A DNA stretch of 64,000 nt from Tolypeutes matacus (taxonomy: Eukaryota > Chordata > Mammalia > Cingulata > Chlamyphoridae). A program made the position numbers and the translations under genes. Shown here one piece after another: positions 14,108 through 26,283 of the stretch. The notes below the pieces were generated by a model. The model worked only from the letters and a program-made list of their open reading frames with translations, did not search any database and was not told the origin of the DNA. How positions within the stretch are numbered: the stretch's first letter is position 1; every line of letters begins with the position of its first letter. The DNA lies in assembly GCA_026826555.1 (NCBI GenBank), contig JAKSZT010000116.1, positions 2,278,654 through 2,342,653 on the forward strand, in the 5' to 3' direction.

Positions 14108-15906
14108 TACATGAACATACATAATCTTGAATTCTAGAGCAGATATTACAGCCTTAGAAAATAAAGTGGTATAACACCTGACAATGCTCCCATCTCCAGC
14201 AGAAAAGTGAATTGTGATACTTTTTCAAAAATTGGCCAAAGTATTTCTGAAACATGACTAATAACTATGATCCATAGCTCTACTTGGGGGTACAATTCCT
14301 GACATCACCAGGATTTTTAAAACAAATCTGTTTTATTGAAACATATTAAACCAATATTTTTTTCATCCAATGTGTACATTCCAGCTGCCTTGGTATATTC
14401 ATTGTGGTGTGAATTCATCACTTCCATCATTATTAAATCTTTTCAATAGCTCTATAATAATTAAAATTAATAAAGAAATACCAGAAGAATACAGAAGAAA
14501 TTAATCACTTCTCAATCCATTTTTTGACACAGACATACATAGGTGTTTTTCTGGCTGTCCATTAACAACTTTTTTGTTATCTATCAGTTTTATTGATATG
14601 TGATCAATAAATATGTGATCCCATATTAGCATATCAACATCTTTTTAAAAGATGTTGAAACGGTCTTTATTTTAAAATTATGAACTGAAATGGATATTAG
14701 ATTGAAAGAAAATGTTAATTTTAAAAGGGAGTGTAGGAAAAATGATAATTCAGAGGAAATCTTTTTCCATGATATCCCGATTGTTTACTGAATGTTTAGA
14801 CGTCTCAGGATTTTGTTTCAAGGAAACCATTACTGATTTTCTGGACGCCATTGTGCACTTCACAAGTGCAAAAAGATTGTGATGCAGATATCCATATATA
14901 AATGCCTAATCTTGTGACATGTTGTAATTTTCTAGAAAGTATTGGAAATAAAATCAAACTCATCCTTACAGAGAAATAGAATCCACATATAGACAAATGA
15001 AAACCCAGGAACTCAGTGTACAAAAGGTCCCAGACTCGAAATTTCTCCTGAGGCTTATGAAGGAACTTTTCAACACCCAGAAGAAAAAAACGGTCTTGTA
15101 GGGTCCAGAAGGTGACACAGAGTGACTCAAATGTTTACAAGATGTCATAGGAGAATTGAATGGCTCATAAATTCAAGGACCTAATCCATCAAACAGGGTG
15201 TACCTCCCTCCATTCTATGTGCATGTAATTATAGCCTCCAACAAGGATGAAACAGAAAAAGAAGACCACTTCATAAAAGCAGGTAATTCCCAAACTTCAT
15301 AGTTGTCTCTTACCATCCTCTTTCTCTTAATATATATTTTTAGTGATCCATAACAGTCATACATGAATATACATAAACTTGAATCTTAGATCAGAATTCA
15401 TGTCCTTACAAAACAAAGGGACATAACACCTTACAGTGGTTCCATACCGACATCTCCAGTAGAAACCTGAATTGTTATTCATTTTTTAAAATTTCCCAGA
15501 GCATTTCTGATACATGACTAATAACTATTATCCATGGCTCAACTTGGGTGTACAATTCCTGATATCCCCACGATTTTTAAAACAAATCTGTTTGATTGAG
15601 ATATATTAAACCAATATCATTTTGATCCAATGTGTACTTTCCCTGGTTCTTGGTATATTCACCCTGGTATGCATTCTTCTCTTCAATCATTATTAAACCT
15701 TTTCAATTGTTCTATAATAGTTATAATAAATAAAGAAAAAACAGAAGAATAAAAAAGAAATTATTCACTTCTAAAACCATTTGCTGACACAGACATACAT
15801 AGGTGTTTTTCTGGTTATACTTGAACACCTTTTTTTGTTTATCTATCAGTTTTATTAATATGTGATCCCATACTACATTATGTAGACAATGTGAACAAAA
15901 AATGGC

Positions 15907-16088
15907 TTTTTTTTTTTAAGATTTTATTTATTTATTCATTCATCCCCCCCCTTGCTGCTTGTGCTCGCTGGGTCAGCCAACCACGCCGTGCAGGCGGGCC
16001 CGCCTTCACCAGGAGGCCCCGGGAACCAAACCCGGGGCCTCCCATATGGCAAACGGCAGCCCCACTGATTGAGCCACAGCCGCTTCCC
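15907..16088 (-). mobile_element. tRNA-derived SINE, long form (DAS-like)
   Basis: The minus-strand sequence begins gggaagcggctgtggctcaa and has a B box ggtttggttccc. It continues through a G+C-rich part (ggcgggcccgcc, tggctgacccagcg) to a cccccc run and ends in aaataaataaaatctta plus poly(A) (T-run at 15907-15917). Its high G+C stands out from the array. The target is an array unit at gtgaacaatgaatggc, with an imperfect duplication aaaa(g)aatgg on the two sides. It is the same subfamily as the copy at 59561-59796. The open frame across it (15891-16127) is not a gene. Confidence 0.85.
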
Positions 16089-18430
16089 AAAAGAATGGAT
16101 TTTTTAAAGCTGTTGAAAAGGTCTTAATTTTAAAATTGTGAACTGAAAAGTTTATTAGATTGAAAGAAAATGTTAATTTTTAAAATGAATATAGGTAATT
16201 TGATAATTCTGATGAGATCTTTTCCCATGATTTCACAATTGTTTAATGAATATTTATAAGGCACCAGATTTTGTTTCAAGGAAACCATTCCTGATTGTCT
16301 GGACATGATTGGGCTGTTCTTGAGTATAGAGAGATTGTGACATAGGTTTCCATATATAAATACCTGCTCTTATGACATATTGTAATTTTTTAGACAGTGT
16401 TGGAAATAAAATCAAACTCATTCTTACAAAGAAACAGAATCCACCTATGCACAAATGAAAACATGGAGCTCATAATAAAATTAGGTCCCAGACTCCAAAT
16501 TTCTCCTATGGTTTATGAAGGAACTTGCCAACACCCAGAAGTTGGAACAGGACTTCTAGGGACCTCAAGGTGACAAAGAGTGAATCAAATATTTACAGGT
16601 TATCATAGGCAAAAGGAATGGCTCATAAAAGTCAAGGCCTTAATCCATCGAGCAGATTGTACTGACCTCCATTATATGCACACGTGGTTATAGTCTCCAA
16701 CAATGAAGAAACCAAAAATGAAAAGTCTAGAGGAGAAATCACGACCTTAGAAAACAAAGGAGCATAACACCTTACAGTGGTTCCATACCCGTATCTGCAG
16801 TAGAAACCAGAATTGTTATTCATTTTGAAAAGCCGTCCCATGCTTTTCTGATGTATGACTAATAACTATTATCTATGGCTCAACTTGGGTGTACAATTCC
16901 TGACATCCCCACAATTTAAAATAAATCTGTTTTATTGAAACATATTAAACCAATATCTTTTTTATCCAATGTGTACATTCTCTGGTTCTTGGTATATTCA
17001 CAGTGGTGGGCATTCATCTCTTCAATCATTCTTAAACCTTTTCAATAACTCTATAATAATTATAATAAATATAGAAAAACCAGAAAAATAAAGAAGAAAT
17101 TATTCACCTCTCCATCCATTTGTTGAGACTGACATACATAGCTGTTTTTCTTGGTGTCCATGAACAACTTTTTTTGTTTATCTATCAGTTTTATTCATAT
17201 GTGATCCCATACTGCAACATGTGGAAAAAGAGAACAATGAATGGCTTTTTTAAAGCTGTTGAAAAGGTCATTATTTTAAAATTATGAACTGAAATAGATA
17301 TTAAATTGAAAGAAAAGGTTAATTTTAAATGGCAGTGTAGGTAAAGCAATAATTCAGAGGAGATCTTTTTCAATGTTTTCAGGATTGTTTACTGAATGTT
17401 TAGAAGGCTCTGCATTTTGTTTCAAGGAAACCATTCCTGATGTTCTGGACACAATTGGGCTGTTCTCAAGTGTAGAGAGATTGTGAGGCTGGTATCCATA
17501 TATTAATACCTGTTTTTATGAAATATTGTAATATTTTAGAATGTATTGGAAATAAAATCAAACTCATTCTGACAAAGAAACAGTATCCACATATACACAA
17601 ATGAAAACCCAGGAATTCAGAGTACAAATAAGTCCCAGGCTCCAAATTTTTCCTATTTCTTATGATGTTGCCAACACCCAGAAGAGAAAAAGGACTTGTA
17701 GTATCTACAAAGTGACAAAAAGTGACTCAAATGTTTGTAAGATATCATATGGGTGAGGAATGGCTCATAAAAGTCAAAGCCCTAATCCATCAAGCAGAGT
17801 GTACCGCCTTCCATTCTAAGACTTGGTGATTATAGCCTTCAAAATTGATGAAATAAAAAAGAAGACCACTTTAGAGAAATAGGTAATTCCAAAGCTTCAT
17901 ATTTGTCTCTTGCCACCCTCTTTCCCTTAAAGTAAATTTTAGTGATGCCTATGAGTAATACATGGACATATATAATCTTGATGTCTAGAGCAGAAATCAC
18001 AACCTCAGAAAATACAGGGGCATATACCCTTACAGTGGTCCCATCTCCATCGGAAACTTGAATTGTGTTTCATTTTCAAAAATTGGCCAGAGTATTTCTG
18101 AAACACGAATAATAAGTCTTATCCATGGTCTAATCTTGGTGTACAATTCCTGACATCCCCACGATTTTTAAAGCAAATCTGTTTTATTCAGACACATAAA
18201 ACCAATATCTTTTTTATCCAATGTGTACATTCCCTGATCCTTGGTATATTCACAGTGATGTGAAGTCTTCTCTTCAATCATTATTAAACCTTTTCAATAG
18301 TTCTAAAATAATTATAATAAATAAAGAAAAATCAGAAGAAGAAAGAAGAAATTATTCATGTCTCAATCCATTTGTTGAAACTGACATACATAGGTGTTTT
18401 TCTAGCTGTTTTGAACAACTTTTTTGTTAA

Positions 18431-18445
18431 TCTATCAGTTTTATT
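18431..18445. repeat. Target-site duplication of the 9.3-kb L1, left copy
   Basis: tctatcagttttatt is identical to 27726-27740. Removing everything between restores one uninterrupted array unit (caatctatcagttttattgatatg), which shows that the L1 entered a pre-existing unit. Confidence 0.93.
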
Positions 18446-21066
18446 TATTTATTTATTTTTATGGTGGGTAAAATTAAAATTTCTCACAATACAAAACGAT
18501 GTTTGTAAAATGACTTATAGATATATATGTGTATATGTGCATTTCCTTACATAAATGTTTTTTTTTCATGTATATTTTTAAAGTTACTTAGATTACATAA
18601 ATGTTACCCAAAAATTACAGGGATTCCCATGATCTCCACCTCCCATACCTCCCATAACAACTCATAAACATCTTTCATGAATGTGGCACATCACCTGCAA
18701 TTGATATACACATGTTTGGCTTTGCCACTAAGCATAGTCCACAGTTCACATTGTAGACCACACTAGCCCACACTGTTCTGCATGGTATATACTGATCTAA
18801 AATGGCCTACATCCTTCACCACAACATCACTCAAGGAAACCACCAAGTCCTGAAAGAGCACCTGATTTACAACTGCCCTTCCCTCCCCGTCCCAAAAGCA
18901 TCTAGTGGCCACTGGCTCCACCTCATTGTTATAATTTCTTCCATTTCTTGAATCACAATATGTCTACACATGAATACCATTAACACTCTAATACATTGCT
19001 CTTCCCCCAATCATGAAGGGACTGGAATGGTGTTGTCCACCGCACCTCCAAGTGAGAATGGGATTATATCCCATGGATATCGTGGGTGGGATTATCCTGT
19101 CTTCAGTTGCAAATTTCCCTCCATTCCCTCGTATGGCCATTGTCCATCATCATCTCCTCACCCTGTGACTTGGGTGAGTCTTTTGAGCTATAGAGTAGGA
19201 GTTGCAACTCCACTGAGATTCCCGGCTCAGCTGGCACACAGGCAGGCCAGAGGCTCCAGCATTTGGAAGTACACCTACAAACTCCAACCTCACATATAGA
19301 TTTGAATAGAAAGGACTGATGTACCATGTGCAGGGAGGACTTATTTGAGTCCAACTCTGCAATTCTCAGGAGCACAAATTCCAAAGAAGAGCCCACTAAT
19401 AAAGCATCAATCTCTGGGGCTATCCCCCCTTACAAAGGACCTGGGTGTCTCCAGAGCCCTCAGGTGGTCCTCTGTGAGGACTGATATCCATTTTGGTGTT
19501 CTATGAGATCTTACTGAAGTGTACATAAGTGTTATCTCGGGAATAACTTCCTGAAACTCTTTGAAGTCTCTTACCACAAGAACTCATTTGTATTTACATT
19601 TTCCCCCATTAATTCAAGTTTTTTTTTCCAGTCATGTTTCCAGTTGGTATTTGGTATTAATCCCTTGTTGCCAGGGAGGCACATCCCCGGGAATCATGTC
19701 TCATGTTGGGGGGAAGGAAATGGATTCATATGCTGAGTTTGGCTTAGATAGAGGCCAAATTTGAGCAACAATGAGGCTCTCAAATGGCAACCTTTAGGCA
19801 CCCCATAAGAGTATGTCAAGTTTCAATTATAAGAGCAGAGACTCATAAGGCTAGTCATCAATAACAAGAATCCAACAGTGGGACATCCCCTTTTGCCAGA
19901 CACTGCCCCTGCACTCAGGGGAGTGTTGCAACTCCCTTGGAGAATGTAATAGAGCTCTCCAGACTGGGAATTCTGTTTTCCCTCATTTATTGTCTATCCA
20001 CCATGACCATGCCCCATCCCTCAATCATTTGAACAATTTTATATATCTTTCATGCATATTAGATGAACTTACTCCCATGAATCCCCCATCCCAGACACCA
20101 CCCTCCAATATCCTCTGAAGCCCCCATTGTAACCCTACTGTGATCTAAACATTCCTTGAAGATGAAGCCCATATAATAACTAAATACTATTAATAAGAAA
20201 ATGAAATAATAATGATAAGCTTAAATGCAAGAGTTAAAATAAAAGGAAACTAAGGGGAAAAAAACTTAAAATAAAATATAATTACCAGATTGGGACATTC
20301 AAAAAGAGAAAATGGGAAAAAAAACAAAAGAATTTGTTTAAATTATTTTTTTTCTCCTTATATCACTGCATTATCAGATGTCCAGTGTGTACCGTGACAC
20401 CTTCCCCCCTCCTATTCCCCAGTGTCTCTCAAATTTTCATGTAGATTTCAAAGAAATTTTAGGTCATAGCAAAGTCACACATGGAATACTAGAGATTCCC
20501 ATATACCCAACATCCCTTCCCCTTCCCCACCCCACATTAAAACCTTTTTTAAATGGATGGTAGCGTTGTTATAACTGTTATAAAGATAGTAAAGCATAGC
20601 TACTAAACATTGTCAATGGAGTACAGTATAGTTTACAATTTAGATTGTACGGTTTAATAATTTTTGATATTTAACATGCCCCATGTCCATTACTCTAAGG
20701 TATTGGAAAACATTTTCCATGACCACCAAATACCCCGTTTGTTCTTTTCTGTTGCATCCTCCCCATCCCCCCTGGGGCATATGACACTCCCCTGTCTTGA
20801 CTCATGGGATGACAAGATTCATATTTACATGCCCTGGGTATTCTAACCTGCCCTTCCTAATCTACCCACCTGTTAACCTGGCACCACCAAACCCAGTTAT
20901 ATCACTACCCACCTGCCCTATCATTCAATATGAATCTATACTCTATCACTTTAACATAGATTATGTCCTTATGGGTGATGGCTAACAACTTATTCTTCTC
21001 TCTCTCTCTCCCTTGTTAACCTATCTTTCAGACAGACTTTCTCAGAGACTGCTCACTTTCCTCATT
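18446..21066 (-). mobile_element. L1 3' UTR, about 2.6 kb
   Basis: This is noncoding sequence between the ORF2 stop and the A-rich tail. The copies at 54435-56978 and 61131-63832 contain the same order of blocks, so the length belongs to the element and is not a nested insertion. Conserved stretches include gatgtttgtaaaatg near the 3' end, attcttgaatcacaatatg, gggcatcccctttttgccag-like sequence and a cagcaaagtcacaca block. It is far longer than the roughly 0.5-kb 3' UTR of young human L1. Short open frames here (for example 18970-19299) have no coding signature. Confidence 0.85.
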
Positions 21067-24000
21067 TCAAATCAGTGAGTTCATATACTGTTCATCCTTC
21101 AATGCCTGGCTTGCTTCACTCAACATAAAGTCTTCAAGATTCATCCATGTTATTCCATGAGTTAGCACTTTACTCCTTCTAACAGCTGAGTAATATTCCA
21201 TTGTATGTATGTACCATATTTTGCTTATCCATTCATCTGTTGCTGGGCACTGGGGCTGATTGCAACTTTTGGCAATTGTGAACAATATCACTATGAACAT
21301 TGGTGTGCCTATATCTGTTCGTGTATTTGCTTTCAATTCTTCTGGGTATATACCCAGCAGTGGAATTGCTGGATCATATGGAAGATCTATTGTTAGTTTT
21401 CTGAGGAATCACCAAACTGTCCTCCACAGTGGCTGGATGATTCCACAATCCCACCAACAACGGATGAGGGTTCCTATTCCTTCACGTCCTCTCCAACACT
21501 TATATTCTACTGTTTTTTTAAGAGCTACCATTCTGATGGGTGTAAAATGGCATCTCATTGTGGTTTTGATATGCATTTCCCTAATAGCTAGTGATATTGA
21601 GCAGTTTCATGTGCTTTTTGGCCATTAGTATTTCTACCTTGCAGAATTCCCTTTCCAGGTCACTTGCCCATTTTTTAAATGGGTTGTTTGTCTTTTTATT
21701 TTCAAGGTGTAGGATTTCTTTATATATGCAGGATATTAGTCTCCTATAAGATATATGGTTGCAAATATTTTCTCCCATTGGGTAGGCTGCCTTTTTATTT
21801 TCTCTATAATGCCCTTTGAGGTGCAGAAGTTTTTAATTTTGATGAGATCCCATTTATCTATTTTTTCTCTTGATGCTTGTGCTTTGGCTGTGAAGTTCAT
21901 GGAACCATTTCTTATTACAAGGTCCTGTAGATGCTTCCCTACATTATCTTCAAAGGTCTTTATGATTTTGGCTCTTATATTTAGATCTTGAATCCATTTT
22001 GAGTTGATTTTTGTATAAGGTGTGAGATGGCATTCTTCTCTCATTCTTTTGTTATGGATACTCAGTTCTCTAAGCACCACTGTAAAAGAGGCCATTCTCT
22101 CCCGACTGAGTGGGCTTGGTGGACTTGGTGAATATCAGATGACTCTATACACAAGGATATATATCAGAACTGTCAATTCTGTTCCATTGGTCAGTAGGTC
22201 TATCCTTGTGCCAATACCATGCAGTTTTGATCACTATAGTTTTGAAGTATGTTTTAAAGTCAGGTAATATGATTCCTCCAACTTTATTTTTCTTTTTTAA
22301 TATGTCTTTTGCAATTTGGGGCCTTTTAATTCTCCAAATATATTTTGTGGTTAGTTTTTCTAGTTCCTTAAAAAATTCAGGTCTGATTTTTTGGGGATTG
22401 CATTAAATCTGTAGATTAGTTGTAGATAGATGTCTTGATGATGTTTAGTCTTTCCTATCCATGAACAGGGAATATTTTTCCATTTAATTAATTCTTCTTT
22501 GAATTCCTTTCACAGTGTTGTGTAGTTTTCTGTATATAAGTCCTTTTCATATTTAGTTAAATTTATTCCTAGGTATTTAATTATATTTGTTGCTATTGTA
22601 AATGGTATTTGTTTCTTGATTTCCTGTTCAGATTGCTCATTATTGGTGTGCAGAAATGCAACTGATTTTTGAGCATTGATCTTATACCTGCAACATTACT
22701 GTACTTCTTTATAAGTTCTAGAAGCTTTGTTGTAGATTTCTCAGGGCTTTCAATGTATAGGATCATGTTTTCTGCAAATAATGAAATTTTTACTTCTTCT
22801 TTTCCAATCTGGATGCCTTTTATAGCCTTTTCTTGGACAGTGCTCAAGCAAGTACTTCTAAGATAATGTTAAATAGGAGTGGTGATAGTGGGCATCCTTG
22901 TCTTGCTCCCAATCCAAGAGGGAAGGCTTTTAGGATTTCACCATTGAAAATGATGTTAACTTTAGGTTTTATATATATACCCTTTATCATATTCAGAAAG
23001 TTTTCTTCTATTCCTATCTTTTGCAGTGTTTTTATCAGGAAGGAGTACAGTATTTTGTCAAACGCTTTTTCTGCATCTATAGAGATGATCATGTGATTTT
23101 TTCTTTCAATCTGTTTATGTGGTGTACTACATTGATTTTCTTATATTGAACCATTCTTGCATACACGGGATGAAACCCAATTGGTCATTGGGTATAAACT
23201 TTTTGATATGGTGTTGAATGTGATTAACAAGTATTTTGTTGAGGATTTTAGCATCTAGGTTCATAAGATAAATTGGTCTGTAATTTTCCTTTCTTGTGTT
23301 ATCTTTGTTTGGTTTTGGTATTAGGGTAATGTTGGCATCGTAGAATGAGTTGTCCTTCTACTTCTATTTTTTGGAAGAGTTTAAGCAGAATTGGTGTTAG
23401 CTCTTTCCGGAATGATTGGTAGAATTCAGGTGTGAAGCCATCTGGTCCTGGACTCTTCTTAATTGATAGATTTTTGATGACTGAGTCTATCTCTTTACTT
23501 GTAATTGGACAGCTAAGTTCTTCACTTTCTTCTTTCATCAATTTAGGCTTTTTGTGAGTTTCTAGAAACTTGTCCATTTCCTCTAAATTATCATTCTGGT
23601 TGGCATATAATTTTTCAAAGTATCCTCTTATGATACTTTTTATTTCTGAGGGGTCAGTAATGATATCCACTTGCTCATTCCTTATCTCGTGTATTTGCAT
23701 CTGTTCTCTTTTTTCTTTGTTAATCTGGCTAAGGGTTTGTCAAATTTATTGATATTCATGATGAATCAGCTTTTGGTTTTGTTTATTGTTTCTAGTCCTT
23801 TCTTATTCTCTATTTCATTTAGTTCTCCTCTAATATTTGTTATTTCCTTCTTTCTATTTCTCTTTGGTTTAGTTTGTTTTTGTTTTTCCAGTTCCTCCAA
23901 GTGTGCAGTTTGGTCTTCAATTTTGACTCTTTCTTCTTTCATAATATATGTATTTATGGCTATGAACTTCCCTCTCAATACTGCTTTCTCTGCATCCCAC

Positions 24001-24860
24001 AGGTTTTGATATGTTGTGTTCTCATTTTCATTAGTTTCAAGGTAGTTATTGATGTCTTTTGAGAGTTCCTCCTTGACTTGCTGTTTGTCTAAGAGTGTGT
24101 TGTTAAACTTCCATATCCTTTTGCCTAATCTGTTTCTCTGGCCCTTAGTGATTTCCAATTTCATTCCAATGTGGTCAGAGAAATTACTTTGTATAATCGA
24201 AATCTTTCTGAATTCATTGAGGGTTGTTCTGTGGCTTAGCATATGGTCTGTCTTGGAGTATGATCCATGTACACTCGAGAAGAATGTAAATCCTTCTGTA
24301 TTTGGGTGTAATGTTCTGTATATGTCTATTAACTCCAGGTCCTCAAATATATTGTTGAGAGCCTTTGTTTCTTTATTGATTCTCTGTATAGATGTTCTGT
24401 CTCATGATGATGATGGTGTATTAAATTCCCCCACTATAATTGTAGAGGCATTTATTTCTCCACTTAGATTTTCCAGAGTTTGCCTCATGTATTTTGAGGC
24501 ATCCCGATTAGGTTCAAAAATGTTTATGATACTTCTCTCTTCTTGAGAGATTACCCCTTTTACTAATATATAGTGTCCATCTTGGTCTCTTACAATTGTT
24601 TTACATTTAACATCTATTTTGTCTGATATTAGAATGGCTACACCTGCCCTTTTTTGTCTACATTTAGCTTGTAAAATTATTTTCCAGCCATTCACTTTTA
24701 GCCTCTTTGAATCCTTGGGTAGAATGTGGGCTTCTTTTAGACAGCATATAGATGGATCATATTTCCTTATCCATTCTGCCAATCTGTGCCTCTTGATTGG
24801 TGAATTAAATCCATCAAAATTCAGTGTTATTACTCGTTATGAATTTCTAACTTCAGCCAT
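21067..24860 (-). pseudogene. L1 ORF2 (endonuclease-reverse transcriptase), degraded
   Basis: The start ATG at 24860 is followed by a stop at codon 8, then clear ORF2 homology in shifting frames for about 1,264 codon-equivalents, close to the usual ORF2 length. In order: APE-type endonuclease (24780-about 24000) with LAEWIRKYDPSICC, a KEAH motif that keeps the catalytic Glu, and VGEFNTP; the start of RT (23700-23300) with KKSPGPDGFTPEFY; RT palm (23092-22844) with IDAEKAFDK and [14 protein letters not shown]; the catalytic loop (about 22770), read as [11 protein letters not shown] where the family has FADD; thumb and C-terminal regions (22095-21580); and the terminal block with TDEWISKIWYIHTMEYYSAV (21336-21067). 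Loss of both catalytic-loop aspartates plus multiple frameshifts makes it inactive. Confidence 0.9.
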
Positions 24861-24882
24861 TTTTTTCTTGGGTTAATGTATG

Positions 24883-25848
24883 TCATATGTTGTTTTGTTT
24901 CTGTTTTAGTCTTTTTAGTTGTTTTAAAACTCTTCTCCAACTCTCTCCCCCTTGTTTTATCCTTTCAATGTGTATAATTTCCTTTAGTATTTCTTGAAGT
25001 GCAGGTTTCTTATTGACATACTCTCTTAATTTCTGTTTATCTGCATATATTTTGAGCTCTCAATAATTTTTGAATGCCAGTTTTGTTGGATAAAGAATTC
25101 AAGATAGGAAGATTTTTCTTTTAGTACTTTGACTCTGTCATACTACTGTCTTCTTGCCTCCATGGTTTCAGCTGAGAAATGAGCACTTAATCTTATTGTG
25201 CTTCCCTTGTATGTGATGGTTCCCTTTTCTCTTGCTGCCTTGAGTATTTTCTCTTTTTCATGAACATTGAACATTTTGACAAGTATATCTTGGTGTTGTT
25301 CTGTTGGAATTTATACTGTTTGGGGCATGCTGTGCTTCCTGGAAGTGCACATCCATCTCTTTCAATACGGTTGGGAAGTTTTCAGCCATCATTTCCTTCA
25401 GCACTCCTTCTGTTCTCTTTCCCTTCTCTTCTCCTTCTGGGATGCCCACAATGCATATGTTTGCATGTTTTGTGTTGTCGGTTAATTCTCTGTGTCCCTG
25501 CTGGATTTTTTCTGTCTTTTTGTCTGTCTGTTCTACTATCTGATTGATTTCAGGTGTATTGTCTTCCACATCATTAATTCTTTCTTCTGCATGTTCTAAT
25601 TTGCTGTTATGTGAATCCAGGATCTTTTGGAATTTTTTGATTGTGCCACTGACCCCCATCATATCTGTTATCTTTTTTAATATGTTTACAATTTCTTCAG
25701 TATGTTCTCACAGTGTCTTCTTTATATCCTTAATCTCTTCCTTCACTTCTTTAAGTTGGTCCATGATATTTGTTTGGTAATCTTTGATTAGTTGTTCAAT
25801 GTTCTGCATCACTTCCTGGTTTTAAGTTTGTTCATTGGACTGGTCCAT
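24883..25848 (-). pseudogene. L1 ORF1 (ORF1p), degraded
   Basis: The start ATG at 25848 reads MDQSNEQT and then stops. Homology continues through an N-terminal coiled coil (about 25800-25500: VKEEIKDIKKTL-like, then HNSKLEHAEERINDVEDNT). It goes on to the RRM motif NICIVGIPEGEEKGK and the ENFPTVLKEMDV and TPRYTCQNV stretches (to 25258). After a frameshift comes a C-terminal domain with DKQKLREYVNKKPALQEILK (about 25030-24960), ending at TGA 24885-24883. Span about 322 codons, typical of ORF1p. ORF2 begins 22 bp downstream, a normal L1 arrangement. Confidence 0.85.
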
Positions 25849-26231
25849 GTCTTCCTGTTTCTCATTGTGGTTTGTACTTTTTTGTTGCCCTCAAGTGTTC
25901 ATTTTATCTTGATGGGTTTATTCAGTTTATTAGCTTTTCTCTCTGTGCTCGAGTTTTATTTAGCTGGTGGTTCTGTGTGTGTGTTAAGATTTCTCTTTGA
26001 CGTTTTTCTTCTTATTTTATTTCCTTGCTTCATTCTATGTTCCCTTGAAGGCAAAAGATTAGGGACAGAGGATTCAAAAAATGTGAGAAAGGAAGAAGGA
26101 TAGTAGTAATATTGATAAAAGTTAGAAGGGCCAAATAAGATTTAATGAAATGAATATTTAACTCATGTAGGCAGTGTAGAGTAATAGGGAAATAAATGGA
26201 GTATCTACAATGGACTGGAAACCAGATAGAG

Positions 26232-26283
<52 letters not shown>

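Larger units (their letters stand above)
2333..18445 (+). repeat. Tandem array, block 1 (about 1.25-kb unit, ~13 copies)
   Basis: A head-to-tail A+T-rich repeat. Taking the marker ttttattgatatgtg as unit position 0, copies fall near 3303, 4564, 5813, 7075, 8330, 9600, 10856, 12103, 13326, 14588, 15850, 17189 and 18439. Spacing is about 1,223-1,270 bp, except 1,339 where a SINE sits. Other landmarks recur in fixed order: a tatccatatataaatacctgc segment at about +310, caagatatcatgggggagag at about +580, ccaaagcttcatatttgtctc at about +700, and attcacagtggtgtgcattc at about +1,065. Copies differ by many substitutions and small indels, so the array is old. The 17189 unit lost roughly 130 bp near 16715. 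No gene is supported; the short ORFs are unit-borne (see entries at 13796 and 34860). The family is not recognised by name. Confidence 0.95.

Noticed and set aside
18446..21066. A separate repeat inserted next to the L1
   Set aside because: The same 2.6 kb follows the ORF2 stop in all three long L1 copies in this window, so it is the element's 3' UTR.
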